A stretch of 64,000 nucleotides of DNA from Curtobacterium sp. MMLR14_010 (GTDB lineage Bacteria > Actinomycetota > Actinomycetes > Actinomycetales > Microbacteriaceae). Of the stretch, positions 15,816-25,567 are shown piece after piece. Under the pieces are notes generated by a model. The model had not been told where the DNA came from and did not search any database. It saw only the letters and a list, made by a program, of their open reading frames with translations. How positions within the stretch are numbered: position 1 is the stretch's first letter; the number at the start of each line of letters is the position of its first letter. The stretch spans positions 21,512-85,511 of the forward strand of contig NZ_MJGV01000079.1 in the NCBI RefSeq assembly GCF_001865015.1. Reading direction: 5' to 3'. The translations under genes and the position numbers were made by a program.

Positions 15816-16472
15816 TCAGCGGTCGGCGGTGAACGGCGACCAGGCGAGCGACGGAAAGGCCGCGCGAAGTTGGCTGATTGACGCGGCAGAGTCTGATGCA
15901 TATGGGAACGGTTCGTAGCTAGCGAAACCAGCGTCGACCATGTCGTGTTGCGACAGCCGCACCGCTGACTCGTCGAACGGACCGGCCCTAAACATCACGT
16001 CTTCGCTACCGATCCGCCGAAGCAAGGCGACGACTCTCTCAAAGGTCACGGAGTAGAGCCGCTTGTGACGGTCGCGGTCTGACACCACCCAGATCATCGC
16101 CGGCTCAGCGTCCGACGTGGGGTAGAAGTCAAAGACGAACGAATGGATGAAAATCGTGACGAGCTCTTTCACCGTCAACTGCGTCTGCTGCTTCGACGCC
16201 ATGTCGTAGTACTCCCAGAAAGACCACCGGTCGTAGATCTTCGGCACCCGTCCAGTGAGCGGGTGCACGCCGCAAGAGACTCGCTCTGCGGGCAGGTTCG
16301 ACGACGTCTTCGCAGCCTCGATCAGACGCCGGATTGCGAACATCCCGTTCATCAGGTCGCGCTCGACAAGGAACGACGTTCGTTCACTCCATCGAGCCGA
16401 GCCCGCACGCTTCTCGAGTGCCGCCGCGGTCTTCCAGAGATGCTCACGCCACGGCACGGAGTCCGAAATCAT
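15816..16472 (-). CDS. Hypothetical protein, 218 residues
   Basis: ATG 16472. Soluble, well-mixed sequence with a helical N-terminus (WKTAAALEKRAGSARWSERT, then LVERDLMNGMFAIRRLIEA), an aromatic centre (IYDRWSFWEYYDM, IFIHSFVFDFYP) and a beta-rich C-terminal half (AMIWVVSDRDRHKRLYSV). It reads as a real globular protein but I do not recognise a family. It stands alone in the variable stretch before dnaB. Confidence 0.6.
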   Translation of the reverse strand: MISDSVPWREHLWKTAAALEKRAGSARWSERTSFLVERDLMNGMFAIRRLIEAAKTSSNLPAERVSCGVHPLTGRVPKIYDRWSFWEYYDMASKQQTQLTVKELVTIFIHSFVFDFYPTSDAEPAMIWVVSDRDRHKRLYSVTFERVVALLRRIGSEDVMFRAGPFDESAVRLSQHDMVDAGFASYEPFPYASDSAASISQLRAAFPSLAWSPFTADR

Positions 16473-16787
16473 GCGCGCAGTCTTTCAGACGGACGACTCG
16501 TGGAGCCCGTGCGAAGGATGTCCGATAGCCGGTGCTCCAGTCGACTGACGAGTGCCCAAAGACGACGCCGACTCCTACCGCCCTGCGTCGAGACCAACTC
16601 TGTCTCACATGGGTGGTCCGCGAACTTTCGCAAATTACCCCCGCCTTACGGGCGCCTCGGGACCAACGAAGGCTCAGTCGCGCTGCGGTCGGCTCAACCC
16701 GTTCGCGCTGCCAAACAACGTGTCCATCTCCGTATTTCAGACACGTTGAGTGGCAGTCGGACAAGTGAGCTGGCGGACGACAGCGAC
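16473..16787. other. Intergenic stretch downstream of dnaB
   Basis: No gene seen. It contains a weak dispersed-repeat copy (16521-16537) and, close to the dnaB stop, an inverted repeat CAACGTGTC (16716-16724) / GACACGTTG (16740-16748) with a 15-nt loop, which could serve as a terminator for dnaB though no T-run follows. Confidence 0.4.
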
Positions 16788-18155
16788 CTACTGCGGCATG
16801 TCCACGAACCGAGAGAACATCCCGTGGAACGCCACCGTGATGGTGTCGGTCGGCCCGTTGCGGTGCTTGGCGACGATGAGGTCCGCCTCACCCTGCCGCG
16901 GGTTGTCCTTCTCGTACGCCGACTCACGGTGCAACAGGATGACCATGTCGGCGTCCTGCTCGATGGACCCGGACTCTCGCAGGTCGGAGATCATCGGCTT
17001 CTTGTCGGCACGCTGCTCGGGCCCACGGTTCAGCTGGGACAGGGCGATGACGGGGACCTGGAGCTCCTTCGCCATGAGCTTGAGTGCACGCGAGAACTCC
17101 GAGACCTCCTGCTGGCGGCTCTCGACCTTCTTGCCCGAGGTCATCAGCTGCAGGTAGTCGATGACGACGAGCTTCAGGTTGTGCTGCTGCTTGAGCCGAC
17201 GGCACTTCGCGCGGATCTCGACCAGCGTCATGTTGGGGGAGTCGTCGATGAAGAAGGGGGCGTCGTTGATGCGGCCGCGGGTCTGCGCGATGGTGGTCCA
17301 GTCGCGGGAGTCCACGGTGCCCTTGCGCATGTTCTGCAGCGGCACGCTGGTCTCGGCGGAGAGCAGACGCATCGCGATCTCGGCGCGACCCATCTCGAGC
17401 GAGAAGAAGGCGGCCGTCTGGTTGTGCTTCAGGGCGGCGGCGCGGCACAGGTCGAGCGCGAGCGTCGACTTGCCGAGTGCGGGTCGGGCGGCGACGATGA
17501 TCAGCTGTCCGGGGTGGAAGCCGTTCGTCAGGCCGTCGAGCTGGGCGAACCCGGTCGGCACGCCGGTCATCTGGCCGTCGCGGCCCTTGGCGGCCTCGAT
17601 CTCGTCGATGGCGGCGGAGATGGCCTCGGTCAGGGGGACGTAGTCCTCGGTCTGCACGCCGCCGGCGACGTTGTAGACCTCGGCCTGCGCGCTGTTGACG
17701 AGGTCGGTGACCTCACCCTCCGACGCGTAGCCCATCTGCACGATGCGGGTACCGGCGTCGACCAGGCGACGCAGGACGGCCTTCTCGGCGACGATCGCGG
17801 CGTAGTACCCGGCGTTGGCCGCGGTCGGCACCAGGCTCGTCATGCTGTGCAGGTACTCGGCGCCGCCGGCACGGGACAGCAGCCCGGTCTTGGTCAGCTC
17901 GTCGGTGACGGCGATGACGTCCGTCGGCTCACCGTGGGAGTACAGCGACAGCATCGCGTCGAAGATGACCTCGTGCTTGGGGATGTAGAAGTCCACGCCG
18001 CGGGCGGTCTCGATGACGTCGGCGACGGCGTCCTTCGACAGCAGCATGCCGCCGATGGTCGACTGTTCCGCCAGCAGGTCGTGTGGCGGAGTGCGCTCCA
18101 TGCCACCGCGCTCCGAGTACGTCTGCGGTGCCGGGTCCAGATGCGCGATCGACAC
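16788..18155 (-). CDS. dnaB: Replicative DNA helicase DnaB
   Basis: 455 residues from GTG 18155, chosen for AGAGGAG at 5-nt spacing. N-terminal domain PHDLLAEQSTIGGMLLSKD, linker helix, then the RecA-like domain with Walker A ARPALGKSTLALDL, Walker B region LVVIDYLQLM and the hexamer motif ALSQLNRGPEQR. It unwinds DNA ahead of the fork. No intein interrupts the motifs. In related genomes it follows rplI directly; here the type VII locus intervenes, and dnaB has its own ~550-bp upstream region with DnaA-box-like sites. Confidence 0.97.
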   Translation of the reverse strand: MSIAHLDPAPQTYSERGGMERTPPHDLLAEQSTIGGMLLSKDAVADVIETARGVDFYIPKHEVIFDAMLSLYSHGEPTDVIAVTDELTKTGLLSRAGGAEYLHSMTSLVPTAANAGYYAAIVAEKAVLRRLVDAGTRIVQMGYASEGEVTDLVNSAQAEVYNVAGGVQTEDYVPLTEAISAAIDEIEAAKGRDGQMTGVPTGFAQLDGLTNGFHPGQLIIVAARPALGKSTLALDLCRAAALKHNQTAAFFSLEMGRAEIAMRLLSAETSVPLQNMRKGTVDSRDWTTIAQTRGRINDAPFFIDDSPNMTLVEIRAKCRRLKQQHNLKLVVIDYLQLMTSGKKVESRQQEVSEFSRALKLMAKELQVPVIALSQLNRGPEQRADKKPMISDLRESGSIEQDADMVILLHRESAYEKDNPRQGEADLIVAKHRNGPTDTITVAFHGMFSRFVDMPQ

Positions 18156-18255
18156 ACGTGCTCCTCTTGTTGTCCGTACGGGCCGCCCCCGCACGCCAGT
18201 CCTACCCCGAGCAACCGACATCCCCCGGTCGCGCGCTCACCGTACGGGGTGCAAG

Positions 18256-18419
18256 TTATCCCCACAAAGTGCCCCTGTGGACAACTCTGTGGAGGACTCG
18301 CGGAACACGCCGGGAAAGCCGTGTGGAGAACTGTGGACAGACATGTGGAAAGAGGGGCAAAAGAACATACGTTCGACCGCTTGACCTGGGCTTTTGGTTT
18401 CCACACTGTGTGTGGACAA
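18256..18419. promoter_or_regulatory. DnaA-box-like cluster upstream of dnaB
   Basis: Two exact TGTGGACAA sites (18276-18284, 18411-18419), near matches TGTGGAGAA (18322-18330) and TGTGGACAG (18332-18340), and TTATCCCCA at 18256-18264, all just upstream of the dnaB start at 18155. TTGTCCACA/TGTGGACAA is the high-GC actinobacterial DnaA box. This suggests DnaA control of dnaB or DnaA titration about 30 kb from oriC. Confidence 0.6.
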
Positions 18420-18508
18420 CCGTGCTTCAATGTGCGCTTGAAGGTTCCCGATTTGACGTCGTCACGGTGGGAAACGACTTGACAAACGGGTTCCTGAGCG
18501 GAGTGCTC

Positions 18509-18536
18509 CCGGCTGGCTCCCAGGGAGCCCAGCCGG
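18509..18536 (-). terminator. Hairpin between eccC and dnaB
   Basis: CCGGCTGGCTCCC (18509-18521) pairs with GGGAGCCCAGCCGG (18523-18536) with one bulge and almost no loop; very GC-rich. It lies 170 nt past the eccC stop and before the dnaB upstream region, so it probably ends the type VII transcript. No T-run. Confidence 0.5.
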
Positions 18537-18708
18537 CCGCGGACGGTAACCGGCCAACGCAGCGCAACCCCGAGCCTCCAGGCCGGAGCAGCGCAGACCG
18601 GACCGGAACCGGCGGGCCGGAACCAGGCCGAGACCGACCCGGGACACGCCCGACACCACCGGAACCAGAACCACAAGCGACAGAGCAACAAGGAACAACG
18701 AGCCAGCC

Positions 18709-21700
18709 TCAGCCCGCCAGCACCGCGCCCGCGCCCGCCCCCACGCCCACGCCCGCACTCCCCGCCCGCGTCGTCGCCCGCACCACCGGCACCTGCAGCG
18801 TCGACGCGATCCCCGTCCCCAGGTGCACCAGCGCCGACCCGGGCACGATCCGCGACGAGATCGACGACCGCGAGATCCGCACCCCGATCAGGTCCCCGGC
18901 CAGGGTGTCCTGCGGCGACAGCAGGGCCCCGCGACGGTTCTTCTTCGCGTCGACCTGCCACCCACCGAACCCGGCGGCGAGCCCAGTCGTGTTCCCCCCG
19001 AGCAGCAGCCCCTGCCGGTTGTCCACAGCGGCCCGGCCCCAGTCCCGCAGCCATCGCGCGGCCGAGCAGTCGATGAGCAGCTCCCCGTCGTCGACCACGA
19101 GCACGAGCGGCGTGCCGTCGGGCGTGAGCACGGGGGACAACTCGTCCACAGTGACGTCGTCGCCGGTGAAGACCGCACGGACTCCCGGCAGCCCGGCGAG
19201 ATCCCGCACCGGACCCTGTCGGGGCGCGACGACCACGAGCGAGGTGCCGCCGACCAGCAGCGACCGCGCCATGGCGGCGAGCATGGTGGACCGGCCGGAA
19301 CGCGACGGCCCGGCGACCACGAACGTGCCGCCGCCGGTGGCGAAGTCGACGGTCTGGAGCTCCATGTCGTCACCCCCGATCCCGGTTACGGCGACCAGCG
19401 GCACGAGCGAAGGCGCCGATTCGAGCGTCAGGGCGGCGTCGAGGTCCAGGTCCTTCGGCAGCGCGTCCACACGGAACGGCCGGGGCGCCGGCGGCACCGG
19501 AAACGCGGTGCGCACAGCCGCAGCGAGGTCGCGCACCGCTGCCGTCTGCCCCTGCCCGGACACGTCGGTGCCGAGCGTGGCGAACTGCACCTCGATGCCG
19601 GAGTCGGCACGGAACCCACGACCGGCCGGGATCGACGCCGGCAGCTTCCGGTGGTTGATCCCGCCGAGCGAGTAGTCGAGCCGGTCGGTCAGCCGCAGCA
19701 CGATCTTGTCGTCGGTGAGCGTCGACATCCGCGACGACATGAGCGTCCGGTCGCCGGAGATGACGACGTGGATGCCGGCGGCGCCTCCGTCGCGGAGCAT
19801 CGACTGGATCGCGTCGGTCAGGGCGCCACCGTCGACCTCACCGAGGGAGGTCGTGAAGTTCTCCCACCGGTCGATGAGCACGAGGACGTGCGGCAGCCGC
19901 TCACCGGGCGCGGCCAGCAGCCGCTGCTCGGTGATGTCCGCAGCAGAGGCGGCGGCGATCAGGTCGTGCCGCCGCGCCATCTCCCGGGTCAGCCGGTCGA
20001 TCAGGCGGGTGGCCCGTTCGACCTGCGTCCGCTGCACGACGCCACCGCAGTGCGGCAGGTGCTGCAGTGACGCGAGCGCACCGTTGCCGCAGTCGATCGC
20101 GTACAGGTGTAGGTCCGACGAGGGGACGGACTGTGCGGCCGAGGCGGCGATGCTCCGGAGCGCGGTGGACCGGCCGGACCCGGGCGCGCCCACGACGTAC
20201 TGGTGGGTGAAGCGGTCCAGGTCGATCTCCGCCGCGCGCTGCTCCTGCGTGTCCGGCAGGTCCTCGACGCCGAACGGGAACCGCAGAGTCTCCGTGGTGG
20301 CCGCCAGGGACTGACGGACGCCGACGGAGGCGGACGCCACCTCGGCGAGCGGCAGCAGCTCCGGCAGCGGGGCCAGCCACGGGCTGTGCAGGGGACCGAT
20401 GCCCAGCCGGTCGCGGGCGTCGGCCATCGCCTGCACCAGGACCGACAGGTCGGTCGCCGCCGACGACTGGTCGCTCTTGGTGGGTCGTGCAGGTGGTGCG
20501 GTCGCGAAGTCGCGCCAGTCGAGCACGCGGACGAACGGGAGGCTCGTGGCCGGGTCCTCGTCGCCGGCCCACCGGCCGCCGACTCGCGCTGACTGGAAGG
20601 GCACCACGGAGGAGTGCCCGAGACGCGCGTACGCCCGCCCGGGGACGCTCTTCGGGATCCGGGCCGCGTCGGCGACGTCGATCACGTCGGAGCTCTCGCC
20701 GGAGTCCGTCATCCGGAGTGCCACGCGCAGGTTCGTGTTCGCGCGGATGTCCGGCCCGACCACGCCACCGGGGCGCTGCGTCGCGAGGATCAGGTGCACG
20801 CCGAGGGACCGGCCGCGCTGGGCGATGCCGATGAGCCCCGCGACGAAGTCGGGCAGCTCGGTGACCATGGCGGCGAACTCGTCGATCACGATGACGAGTC
20901 GCGGCATCGCCTCGCCGGCCCCACCGCGGGCCAGGTGCGTCTCGTGGTCCTCGATGTCCTTCGCGCCGGACGCGGCGAGGATGTGCTCGCGCCGGGTGAG
21001 CTCGGCGCGCAGGGAGCGGAGCGCGCGCTCGACGAGGTGCTGGTCCAGGTCCGTGACGAGCCCGACGGTGTGGGGCAGCTCCGACGCCACGCTGAACGCC
21101 GCACCGCCCTTGTAGTCGACGAGCACGAACGTCATCTGGTCCGGGCGGTTGGCCAGGGCGAGCGACGCGACGAGGGTCTGCAGGAACTCGGACTTGCCGG
21201 ACCCGGTGGTGCCGGCGACCAGGCCGTGGGGGCCGTCCTTCACGAGGTCGAGGGCGAAGGCGCCGTCGATGCCCACGCCGACGACGGCCGAGGTGGTGGC
21301 TTCGCGCGAGGTCCAGCGGTCGGCGACGAGCGCGCCGGACGGCTGCGGCAGGTCGACCACGTCGAGCAGCCGTGCGGCGTCGGGCACCAGGCCGTCACCG
21401 TCGGAGCCGCTCGTGTCCCGCAGCGGGGAGACGGCGCGGGCGACGGCGTCGTACCAGTCGTCCTCGACCCGGTCGGCGAGCACGAGCTCCACCGGGGCGG
21501 CGAGCTGGCGGCGCAGCACGAGCTCGGTCGCGGTGCGGTGCGTCACGGTCGCGACGCACTCCTCGGGCAGCTGCCACTCCTCCTCGTCGATGCAGACGAG
21601 CCGGATGCCGCACGCGGGCCCGTCGCGGAGCAGTCCCACGACGCCGGGCATCGCGCGCAGTCGACGGGCGCCGTCGAGCACGACGACGATCTCGGGCGAG

Positions 21701-23166
21701 AACCGCGGCCGCATCGACCCGTTCTTCGTCCGCTCGGCCTTCCGCTCCGCGAACACCTGGCTGAGCTCGGCCAGGCGACGACCGATCGTGTCGCCGTCGG
21801 CGCCGATGAGCGCGAGGGCCTCTTGTCCGTTCGTCGGGCGGAGGTGCGGCAGCCACAGGGTCCACGCCCACGCCGGCACGTGCTGCTGCGCGGTGAGCAC
21901 GACGAACTGCACCTCCCGCGGGCTCTGCGTGACGGCGAGCTGCCCGAGCACCCATCGCCCGAGGTCGCGGGGCAGGTCCTCCGCGCCGGCGATCCCGAGC
22001 ACGCCGACCTCGGCGAGCGGGACGGTCACGGGGACACCGCGGGTGATGCGCTGCTCGTCGGCCAGGCCGTCCAGGTCGCGGTCGTCGTCCACGGTGACGG
22101 TCGACGGCAGGTCCCCGACGCCGATCCGCACGTGCAGGTGGTCGGTGTCCGAGGGCCGGCGCTCCCAGAGCCGACGGCCGGGGGTCCCGGCGACGACCCG
22201 GAGCGAGGCGGCGTCGAGCGCGGAGGACCGTCGCTCGTCCCGCTCGGCGAGCACTGCCCGGGCGATCGCGGCCTCGAGCGCGGCGACCCGCTCCCGGTGC
22301 TCCGCCGTCTGCTTCCGATGGCTCTTCTTGCCGGTGCGACGGGCCGTGACGGTCTGCCCGACGACCATGATCGGCGTCATCGCCGCGAACAGCAGGTAGA
22401 ACGGCGAGTGGAACACGGTCGCCATCACGATGCCGAACATCGCCGGCACGAACACCATGATCCAGGGGATCGCCGAGCGCTGCGGCGGGACCGGCGGCTT
22501 CGGGATCCGGAACTGCGTCGTCAGGAACGGCGGCAGGAGCCGGGGCGGCCGGTTGAAGTCGAGCTGGCCGGAGTCCGGTGGCTGCAGCAGGAGCCGGTCC
22601 GCGACGGCGACGGGCCGCACGGTGAGCACGCTGGACCCGAGCCGGACCAGGGCACCCGGTTCCCAGACGACCCACTCGTCGCCGACGGGCTCGTCCTCGA
22701 GGGTCGCCGCGACCGCGTCCCCGGCGTCGGCCACGGGGTGCTCACGCGGGGACAGCCGGAGGGTGACGGTGCGGTCGAAGGCGATCCGAGCCTCCAGGCC
22801 GGGGTGGTCGGCAGCCTGCGCGCCGACGGCCGGGGCACCGTCCTCGACGAGCGCGATCCGGACGTGTCCGGGTGCCAGCCGGCGTTCGCGACCGGCACCG
22901 ACGCCTCCGGCGACGAGCAGGTGGACGACACCGCGCTCGACCTCGGGGCGGTCGGTGCCGTGGACGTGCAGGACGGCGCCGTCGACCAGCCCGCTGCGCG
23001 CGAACGGGACGTCGCCGTCGGACGCGTCGGACGGCATGGGCGCGCTGCCGGTACGTCGCGCCAGGGCGTCGACGACCGATCGCATGGGGGTCTGACCTGG
23101 TGCGTCGACGAGGACGTCGGAGGTGGTGCCGACGACGTCGTCGACGACGGTGACGACGACGCGCAT
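18709..23166 (-). CDS. eccC: Type VII secretion FtsK/SpoIIIE ATPase EccC/EssC
   Basis: 1485 residues, the motor of the type VII system. The N-terminal ~220 residues are beta-rich and FHA/ubiquitin-like (as in EssC/YukB), then two membrane helices at about 233-270 (IPWIMVFVPAMFGIVMATVF). Three ATPase domains: Walker A GTTGSGKSEF near 655 with Walker B LVIVIDEFA, a degenerate GAPGSGRSTA near 997, and GPSRSGRSTM near 1290. The first site is canonical; the later two have Arg/Ser variants. The C-terminus is Gly/Ala-rich and low in complexity. ATG 23166 overlaps the stop of the upstream gene by one base, so the two are coupled. WXG100 proteins encoded upstream are expected to dock on the last ATPase domain. 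Confidence 0.93.
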   Translation of the reverse strand: MRVVVTVVDDVVGTTSDVLVDAPGQTPMRSVVDALARRTGSAPMPSDASDGDVPFARSGLVDGAVLHVHGTDRPEVERGVVHLLVAGGVGAGRERRLAPGHVRIALVEDGAPAVGAQAADHPGLEARIAFDRTVTLRLSPREHPVADAGDAVAATLEDEPVGDEWVVWEPGALVRLGSSVLTVRPVAVADRLLLQPPDSGQLDFNRPPRLLPPFLTTQFRIPKPPVPPQRSAIPWIMVFVPAMFGIVMATVFHSPFYLLFAAMTPIMVVGQTVTARRTGKKSHRKQTAEHRERVAALEAAIARAVLAERDERRSSALDAASLRVVAGTPGRRLWERRPSDTDHLHVRIGVGDLPSTVTVDDDRDLDGLADEQRITRGVPVTVPLAEVGVLGIAGAEDLPRDLGRWVLGQLAVTQSPREVQFVVLTAQQHVPAWAWTLWLPHLRPTNGQEALALIGADGDTIGRRLAELSQVFAERKAERTKNGSMRPRFSPEIVVVLDGARRLRAMPGVVGLLRDGPACGIRLVCIDEEEWQLPEECVATVTHRTATELVLRRQLAAPVELVLADRVEDDWYDAVARAVSPLRDTSGSDGDGLVPDAARLLDVVDLPQPSGALVADRWTSREATTSAVVGVGIDGAFALDLVKDGPHGLVAGTTGSGKSEFLQTLVASLALANRPDQMTFVLVDYKGGAAFSVASELPHTVGLVTDLDQHLVERALRSLRAELTRREHILAASGAKDIEDHETHLARGGAGEAMPRLVIVIDEFAAMVTELPDFVAGLIGIAQRGRSLGVHLILATQRPGGVVGPDIRANTNLRVALRMTDSGESSDVIDVADAARIPKSVPGRAYARLGHSSVVPFQSARVGGRWAGDEDPATSLPFVRVLDWRDFATAPPARPTKSDQSSAATDLSVLVQAMADARDRLGIGPLHSPWLAPLPELLPLAEVASASVGVRQSLAATTETLRFPFGVEDLPDTQEQRAAEIDLDRFTHQYVVGAPGSGRSTALRSIAASAAQSVPSSDLHLYAIDCGNGALASLQHLPHCGGVVQRTQVERATRLIDRLTREMARRHDLIAAASAADITEQRLLAAPGERLPHVLVLIDRWENFTTSLGEVDGGALTDAIQSMLRDGGAAGIHVVISGDRTLMSSRMSTLTDDKIVLRLTDRLDYSLGGINHRKLPASIPAGRGFRADSGIEVQFATLGTDVSGQGQTAAVRDLAAAVRTAFPVPPAPRPFRVDALPKDLDLDAALTLESAPSLVPLVAVTGIGGDDMELQTVDFATGGGTFVVAGPSRSGRSTMLAAMARSLLVGGTSLVVVAPRQGPVRDLAGLPGVRAVFTGDDVTVDELSPVLTPDGTPLVLVVDDGELLIDCSAARWLRDWGRAAVDNRQGLLLGGNTTGLAAGFGGWQVDAKKNRRGALLSPQDTLAGDLIGVRISRSSISSRIVPGSALVHLGTGIASTLQVPVVRATTRAGSAGVGVGAGAGAVLAG

Positions 23167-24089
23167 CAGGCGCGCAGCTCCTCGACGACGGTCGCGTCGT
23201 CCTCGACCGGCACCGCGGCGACGGTCGACAGCAGCTGGTCCACCCAGCGGACCACGCCGAACTCGTCGGAGACGAACGTGCCGTCACGACGGCAGTCGAG
23301 CGTCCAGCGCGCCAGGGGGTCGGGACTCATGGACAGGGCGGCCCAGCGGCCACCCGGCCGTTCCAGCAGGCGCGCGAGCTCACGTCCCTCACTGCCGCCG
23401 GGCACACCGTGGACGACCAGGAGGCCCGGGGTCGCGTCCGCCGCGACGGCCGCCACCGCCTCACCCACGGACACGGCGTCGGCCGCCCCGAACTCGCCGC
23501 CGCGGATCCCGACGGTCAGGACCGGGGTGCCCACCGACCAGGGGTCGGTGCGGACCTGGTCGACGATCCGGCGCGCGACCGCGGCGCGGGCCGTGCGGTC
23601 GCCGTCCAGGGCGACGAAACCGGAGGCGCGGCGCAGGTCGACCAGGACGGCGCCGTCCTGGTCGCTGCCGAGCCCGACGACGGTCGCGAACTGCGTCGAC
23701 GGGGTCTGCCCGAGCGGCACGGCCTGCAGCGCCCACATCGGGGCGGACCACGAGCGGCCGTCCGGGGTGGTCTGCCACGGTTCCGGCGGTGCGACCGTCG
23801 GCGACGCGAGGTCCAGGCGCACGGTGGGGCCGACCACGGCCCGGACGAAGCCGGGGAAGCCGACGCGGGCGACGGTGCACGACGCCTCGACGCTGCGGAG
23901 CACGCGGTCGGTGGCCCAGGCGGCGCCCTCCTCGCGTCGGGGCAGGTCCGCCCAGGCGGCGGCGTCCGAGACGGGCCGGCGGCGGTGCGCGATGATCGTC
24001 GGCACGACGAAGGCCAGGGCGCCGAGGAACAGCACCACCGACATCGTCAGCATGAGGTGGGACTCGGGGTGGGAGAGCGACCAGTTCAT
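23166..24089 (-). CDS. Type VII-associated single-helix membrane protein
   Basis: 307 residues from ATG 24089. One membrane helix near the N-terminus (about 13-35, LTMSVVLFLGALAFVVPTII) and a large soluble domain with no motif I can name. Its place directly before eccC, overlapping by one base, and its topology recall EccE/EssB-type core subunits, but sequence similarity is not apparent to me. It likely forms part of the secretion complex at the membrane. Confidence 0.6.
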   Translation of the reverse strand: MNWSLSHPESHLMLTMSVVLFLGALAFVVPTIIAHRRRPVSDAAAWADLPRREEGAAWATDRVLRSVEASCTVARVGFPGFVRAVVGPTVRLDLASPTVAPPEPWQTTPDGRSWSAPMWALQAVPLGQTPSTQFATVVGLGSDQDGAVLVDLRRASGFVALDGDRTARAAVARRIVDQVRTDPWSVGTPVLTVGIRGGEFGAADAVSVGEAVAAVAADATPGLLVVHGVPGGSEGRELARLLERPGGRWAALSMSPDPLARWTLDCRRDGTFVSDEFGVVRWVDQLLSTVAAVPVEDDATVVEELRA

Positions 24090-24910
24090 GCGGCTCCTCC
24101 GAGCTCGGCCAGGCGGCGTTCCAGGGTGGTCGGCTCGGTGCCGGGGACGTCGGTCCAGCGGAAGGTCGTCATGATCGCGTCGAACAGGGTGACGAGGGCG
24201 TCGGTGAGGTGGTCGGTGTCTGCGGCCGCTGCTGCGGCTGCGTCGTGCGTGCTTGCTGGCTTCGCCGCGCTGATCGCGGAGAAGGACATCACGACCCAGC
24301 GGCCCGGGCGGTGGGGGACCGGGATCGTGTAGACCACCTGGCGGTCGTCGACGACGGGCAGGTCGTCGCCGAGGCCGGGGAGCTCGGCGCTCGGGTCCAC
24401 GCGCCGGATGACGGTCTCGGTGCGGGCAGCGATGCAGCCGTCGACCTCGCGGATGCCGGGGTCGTCCTCGTCGTGGCGGGTCGGCAGCGCGTCCGCGAGG
24501 ACCTGCGCGATGACCTGCTCGGGGGCCTGGTCGGACTCGTCCTCCACCTCGGTCTCGATGATGGAGACCGGCGGGGTGTAGCCGTCGACGGGCTGCACGG
24601 CGAGGTAGACGGCGTTCGCGCCGTTGTCGCCGGCCTCGACGACCGTCGCCGTCAGACGCTTCCGCATCTCCTGGCGCAGGGGTTCGGCGCGGTCGCGGGG
24701 CAGGTCGTCCGGGAGCGCGTGGGCGATGACGTCCCGGACGATCGCCGCGAGTTCCTGCCGGTCGTCCTCGCGCGCGGGGAGTCGGGCCCACCCGGGCGGG
24801 ACCACCATGAAGAACGAGGCCGTCGGATCGGTGCGCGGCACGTCGGTGGTGTCGGTGTCGGTGGGGCTGGTGTCGGCGCTGTCGGTGTCGGTGCGGGTGG
24901 TGTCGCTCAT
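24086..24910 (-). CDS. Type VII locus soluble protein, 274 residues
   Basis: ATG 24910. The first ~30 residues are a Thr/Asp repeat (TDTDSADTSPTDTDTTD), then a globular domain starting FFMVVPPGWARLPAREDD, with an alpha/beta pattern typical of cytosolic accessory proteins of actinobacterial ESX-like loci. It overlaps its neighbours by 4 bp on both sides, so it is translated with them. No catalytic motif is visible. Possibly an EspG-like chaperone in role, which is inference from position only. Confidence 0.55.
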   Translation of the reverse strand: MSDTTRTDTDSADTSPTDTDTTDVPRTDPTASFFMVVPPGWARLPAREDDRQELAAIVRDVIAHALPDDLPRDRAEPLRQEMRKRLTATVVEAGDNGANAVYLAVQPVDGYTPPVSIIETEVEDESDQAPEQVIAQVLADALPTRHDEDDPGIREVDGCIAARTETVIRRVDPSAELPGLGDDLPVVDDRQVVYTIPVPHRPGRWVVMSFSAISAAKPASTHDAAAAAAADTDHLTDALVTLFDAIMTTFRWTDVPGTEPTTLERRLAELGGAA

Positions 24911-25536
24911 GCGGAGACCTCGTTCTTGACGGCGGCGAGCAGGTCGATGAGCTCGTCACCGAACACGGGGACGACGTCGAGGTCTCGGGTGCGCCAGAGC
25001 ACCCGTGTGTCGACAGGGGTGGTGGCGTCAGCGGTGGTGAAGGTCTCGCGGCGGACGGCACAGACGGTGGCCCAGATCGCACCGTCGTCGTCGAGGTCGT
25101 ACCGGGTCACGACGGGCCCTTCGCCGCCGACGTGGTCGGGGAGTTCGTCGACCGCCGGACGCTCGACGGGCAGACCGCCCTCGGCACCGGCGAGCTCGAG
25201 CAGCCCGGGCCCGTCGGACTCGGCCATGCCGACGGACACGACGACCGGCAGCGGCCAGCGGTTCGGCACCCCGAGCCCCGCCACGAGCCGTTCGGCCCCG
25301 TCCAGCGCGGCGCGGAACTCGAGCAGCGTGTCGAGCGCCGCCTCCGGGTCCACCTCCGGCCCGCCGTCGAACACCCGCTGGTCGCCCTCGGCGTCGCGGT
25401 CGACCTGCGCGATCGCCGCGAACAGCTCGAGCGCCCCCGTGCGCCATGCCGGTGTGACGTCGGCCGTGCCGGGCACGACGAGCCACTGCGGGACCTCGAC
25501 GTCGATGCGCGAGGTGAGGACGGGTGTTGCGCTCAT
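24907..25536 (-). CDS. Type VII locus soluble protein, 209 residues
   Basis: ATG 25536 with GGAG just upstream; an in-frame GTG at 25545 is the alternative. Acidic, soluble, with WLVVPGTADVTPAWRTGALE near the start and a C-terminal VLWRTRDLDVVPVFGDELID. Stop overlaps the next start by 4 bp. No family recognised. It lies between the effector-like gene and the structural genes, as chaperones or ESX regulators often do. Confidence 0.55.
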   Translation of the reverse strand: MSATPVLTSRIDVEVPQWLVVPGTADVTPAWRTGALELFAAIAQVDRDAEGDQRVFDGGPEVDPEAALDTLLEFRAALDGAERLVAGLGVPNRWPLPVVVSVGMAESDGPGLLELAGAEGGLPVERPAVDELPDHVGGEGPVVTRYDLDDDGAIWATVCAVRRETFTTADATTPVDTRVLWRTRDLDVVPVFGDELIDLLAAVKNEVSA

Positions 25537-25567
25537 GGGCTCCACTGCTTGTCGCGTCGGACCGGGG

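Noticed and set aside
16788..18155. Possible intein in dnaB (also checked gyrB and gyrA)
   Set aside because: ATPase motifs are uninterrupted and protein lengths are normal.
20614..24174. Very long open frame opposite eccC and its neighbours
   Set aside because: It runs antisense to well-supported type VII genes, is rich in Arg/Gly/Asp/His with no domains, and is the usual by-product of third-position GC in high-GC DNA.
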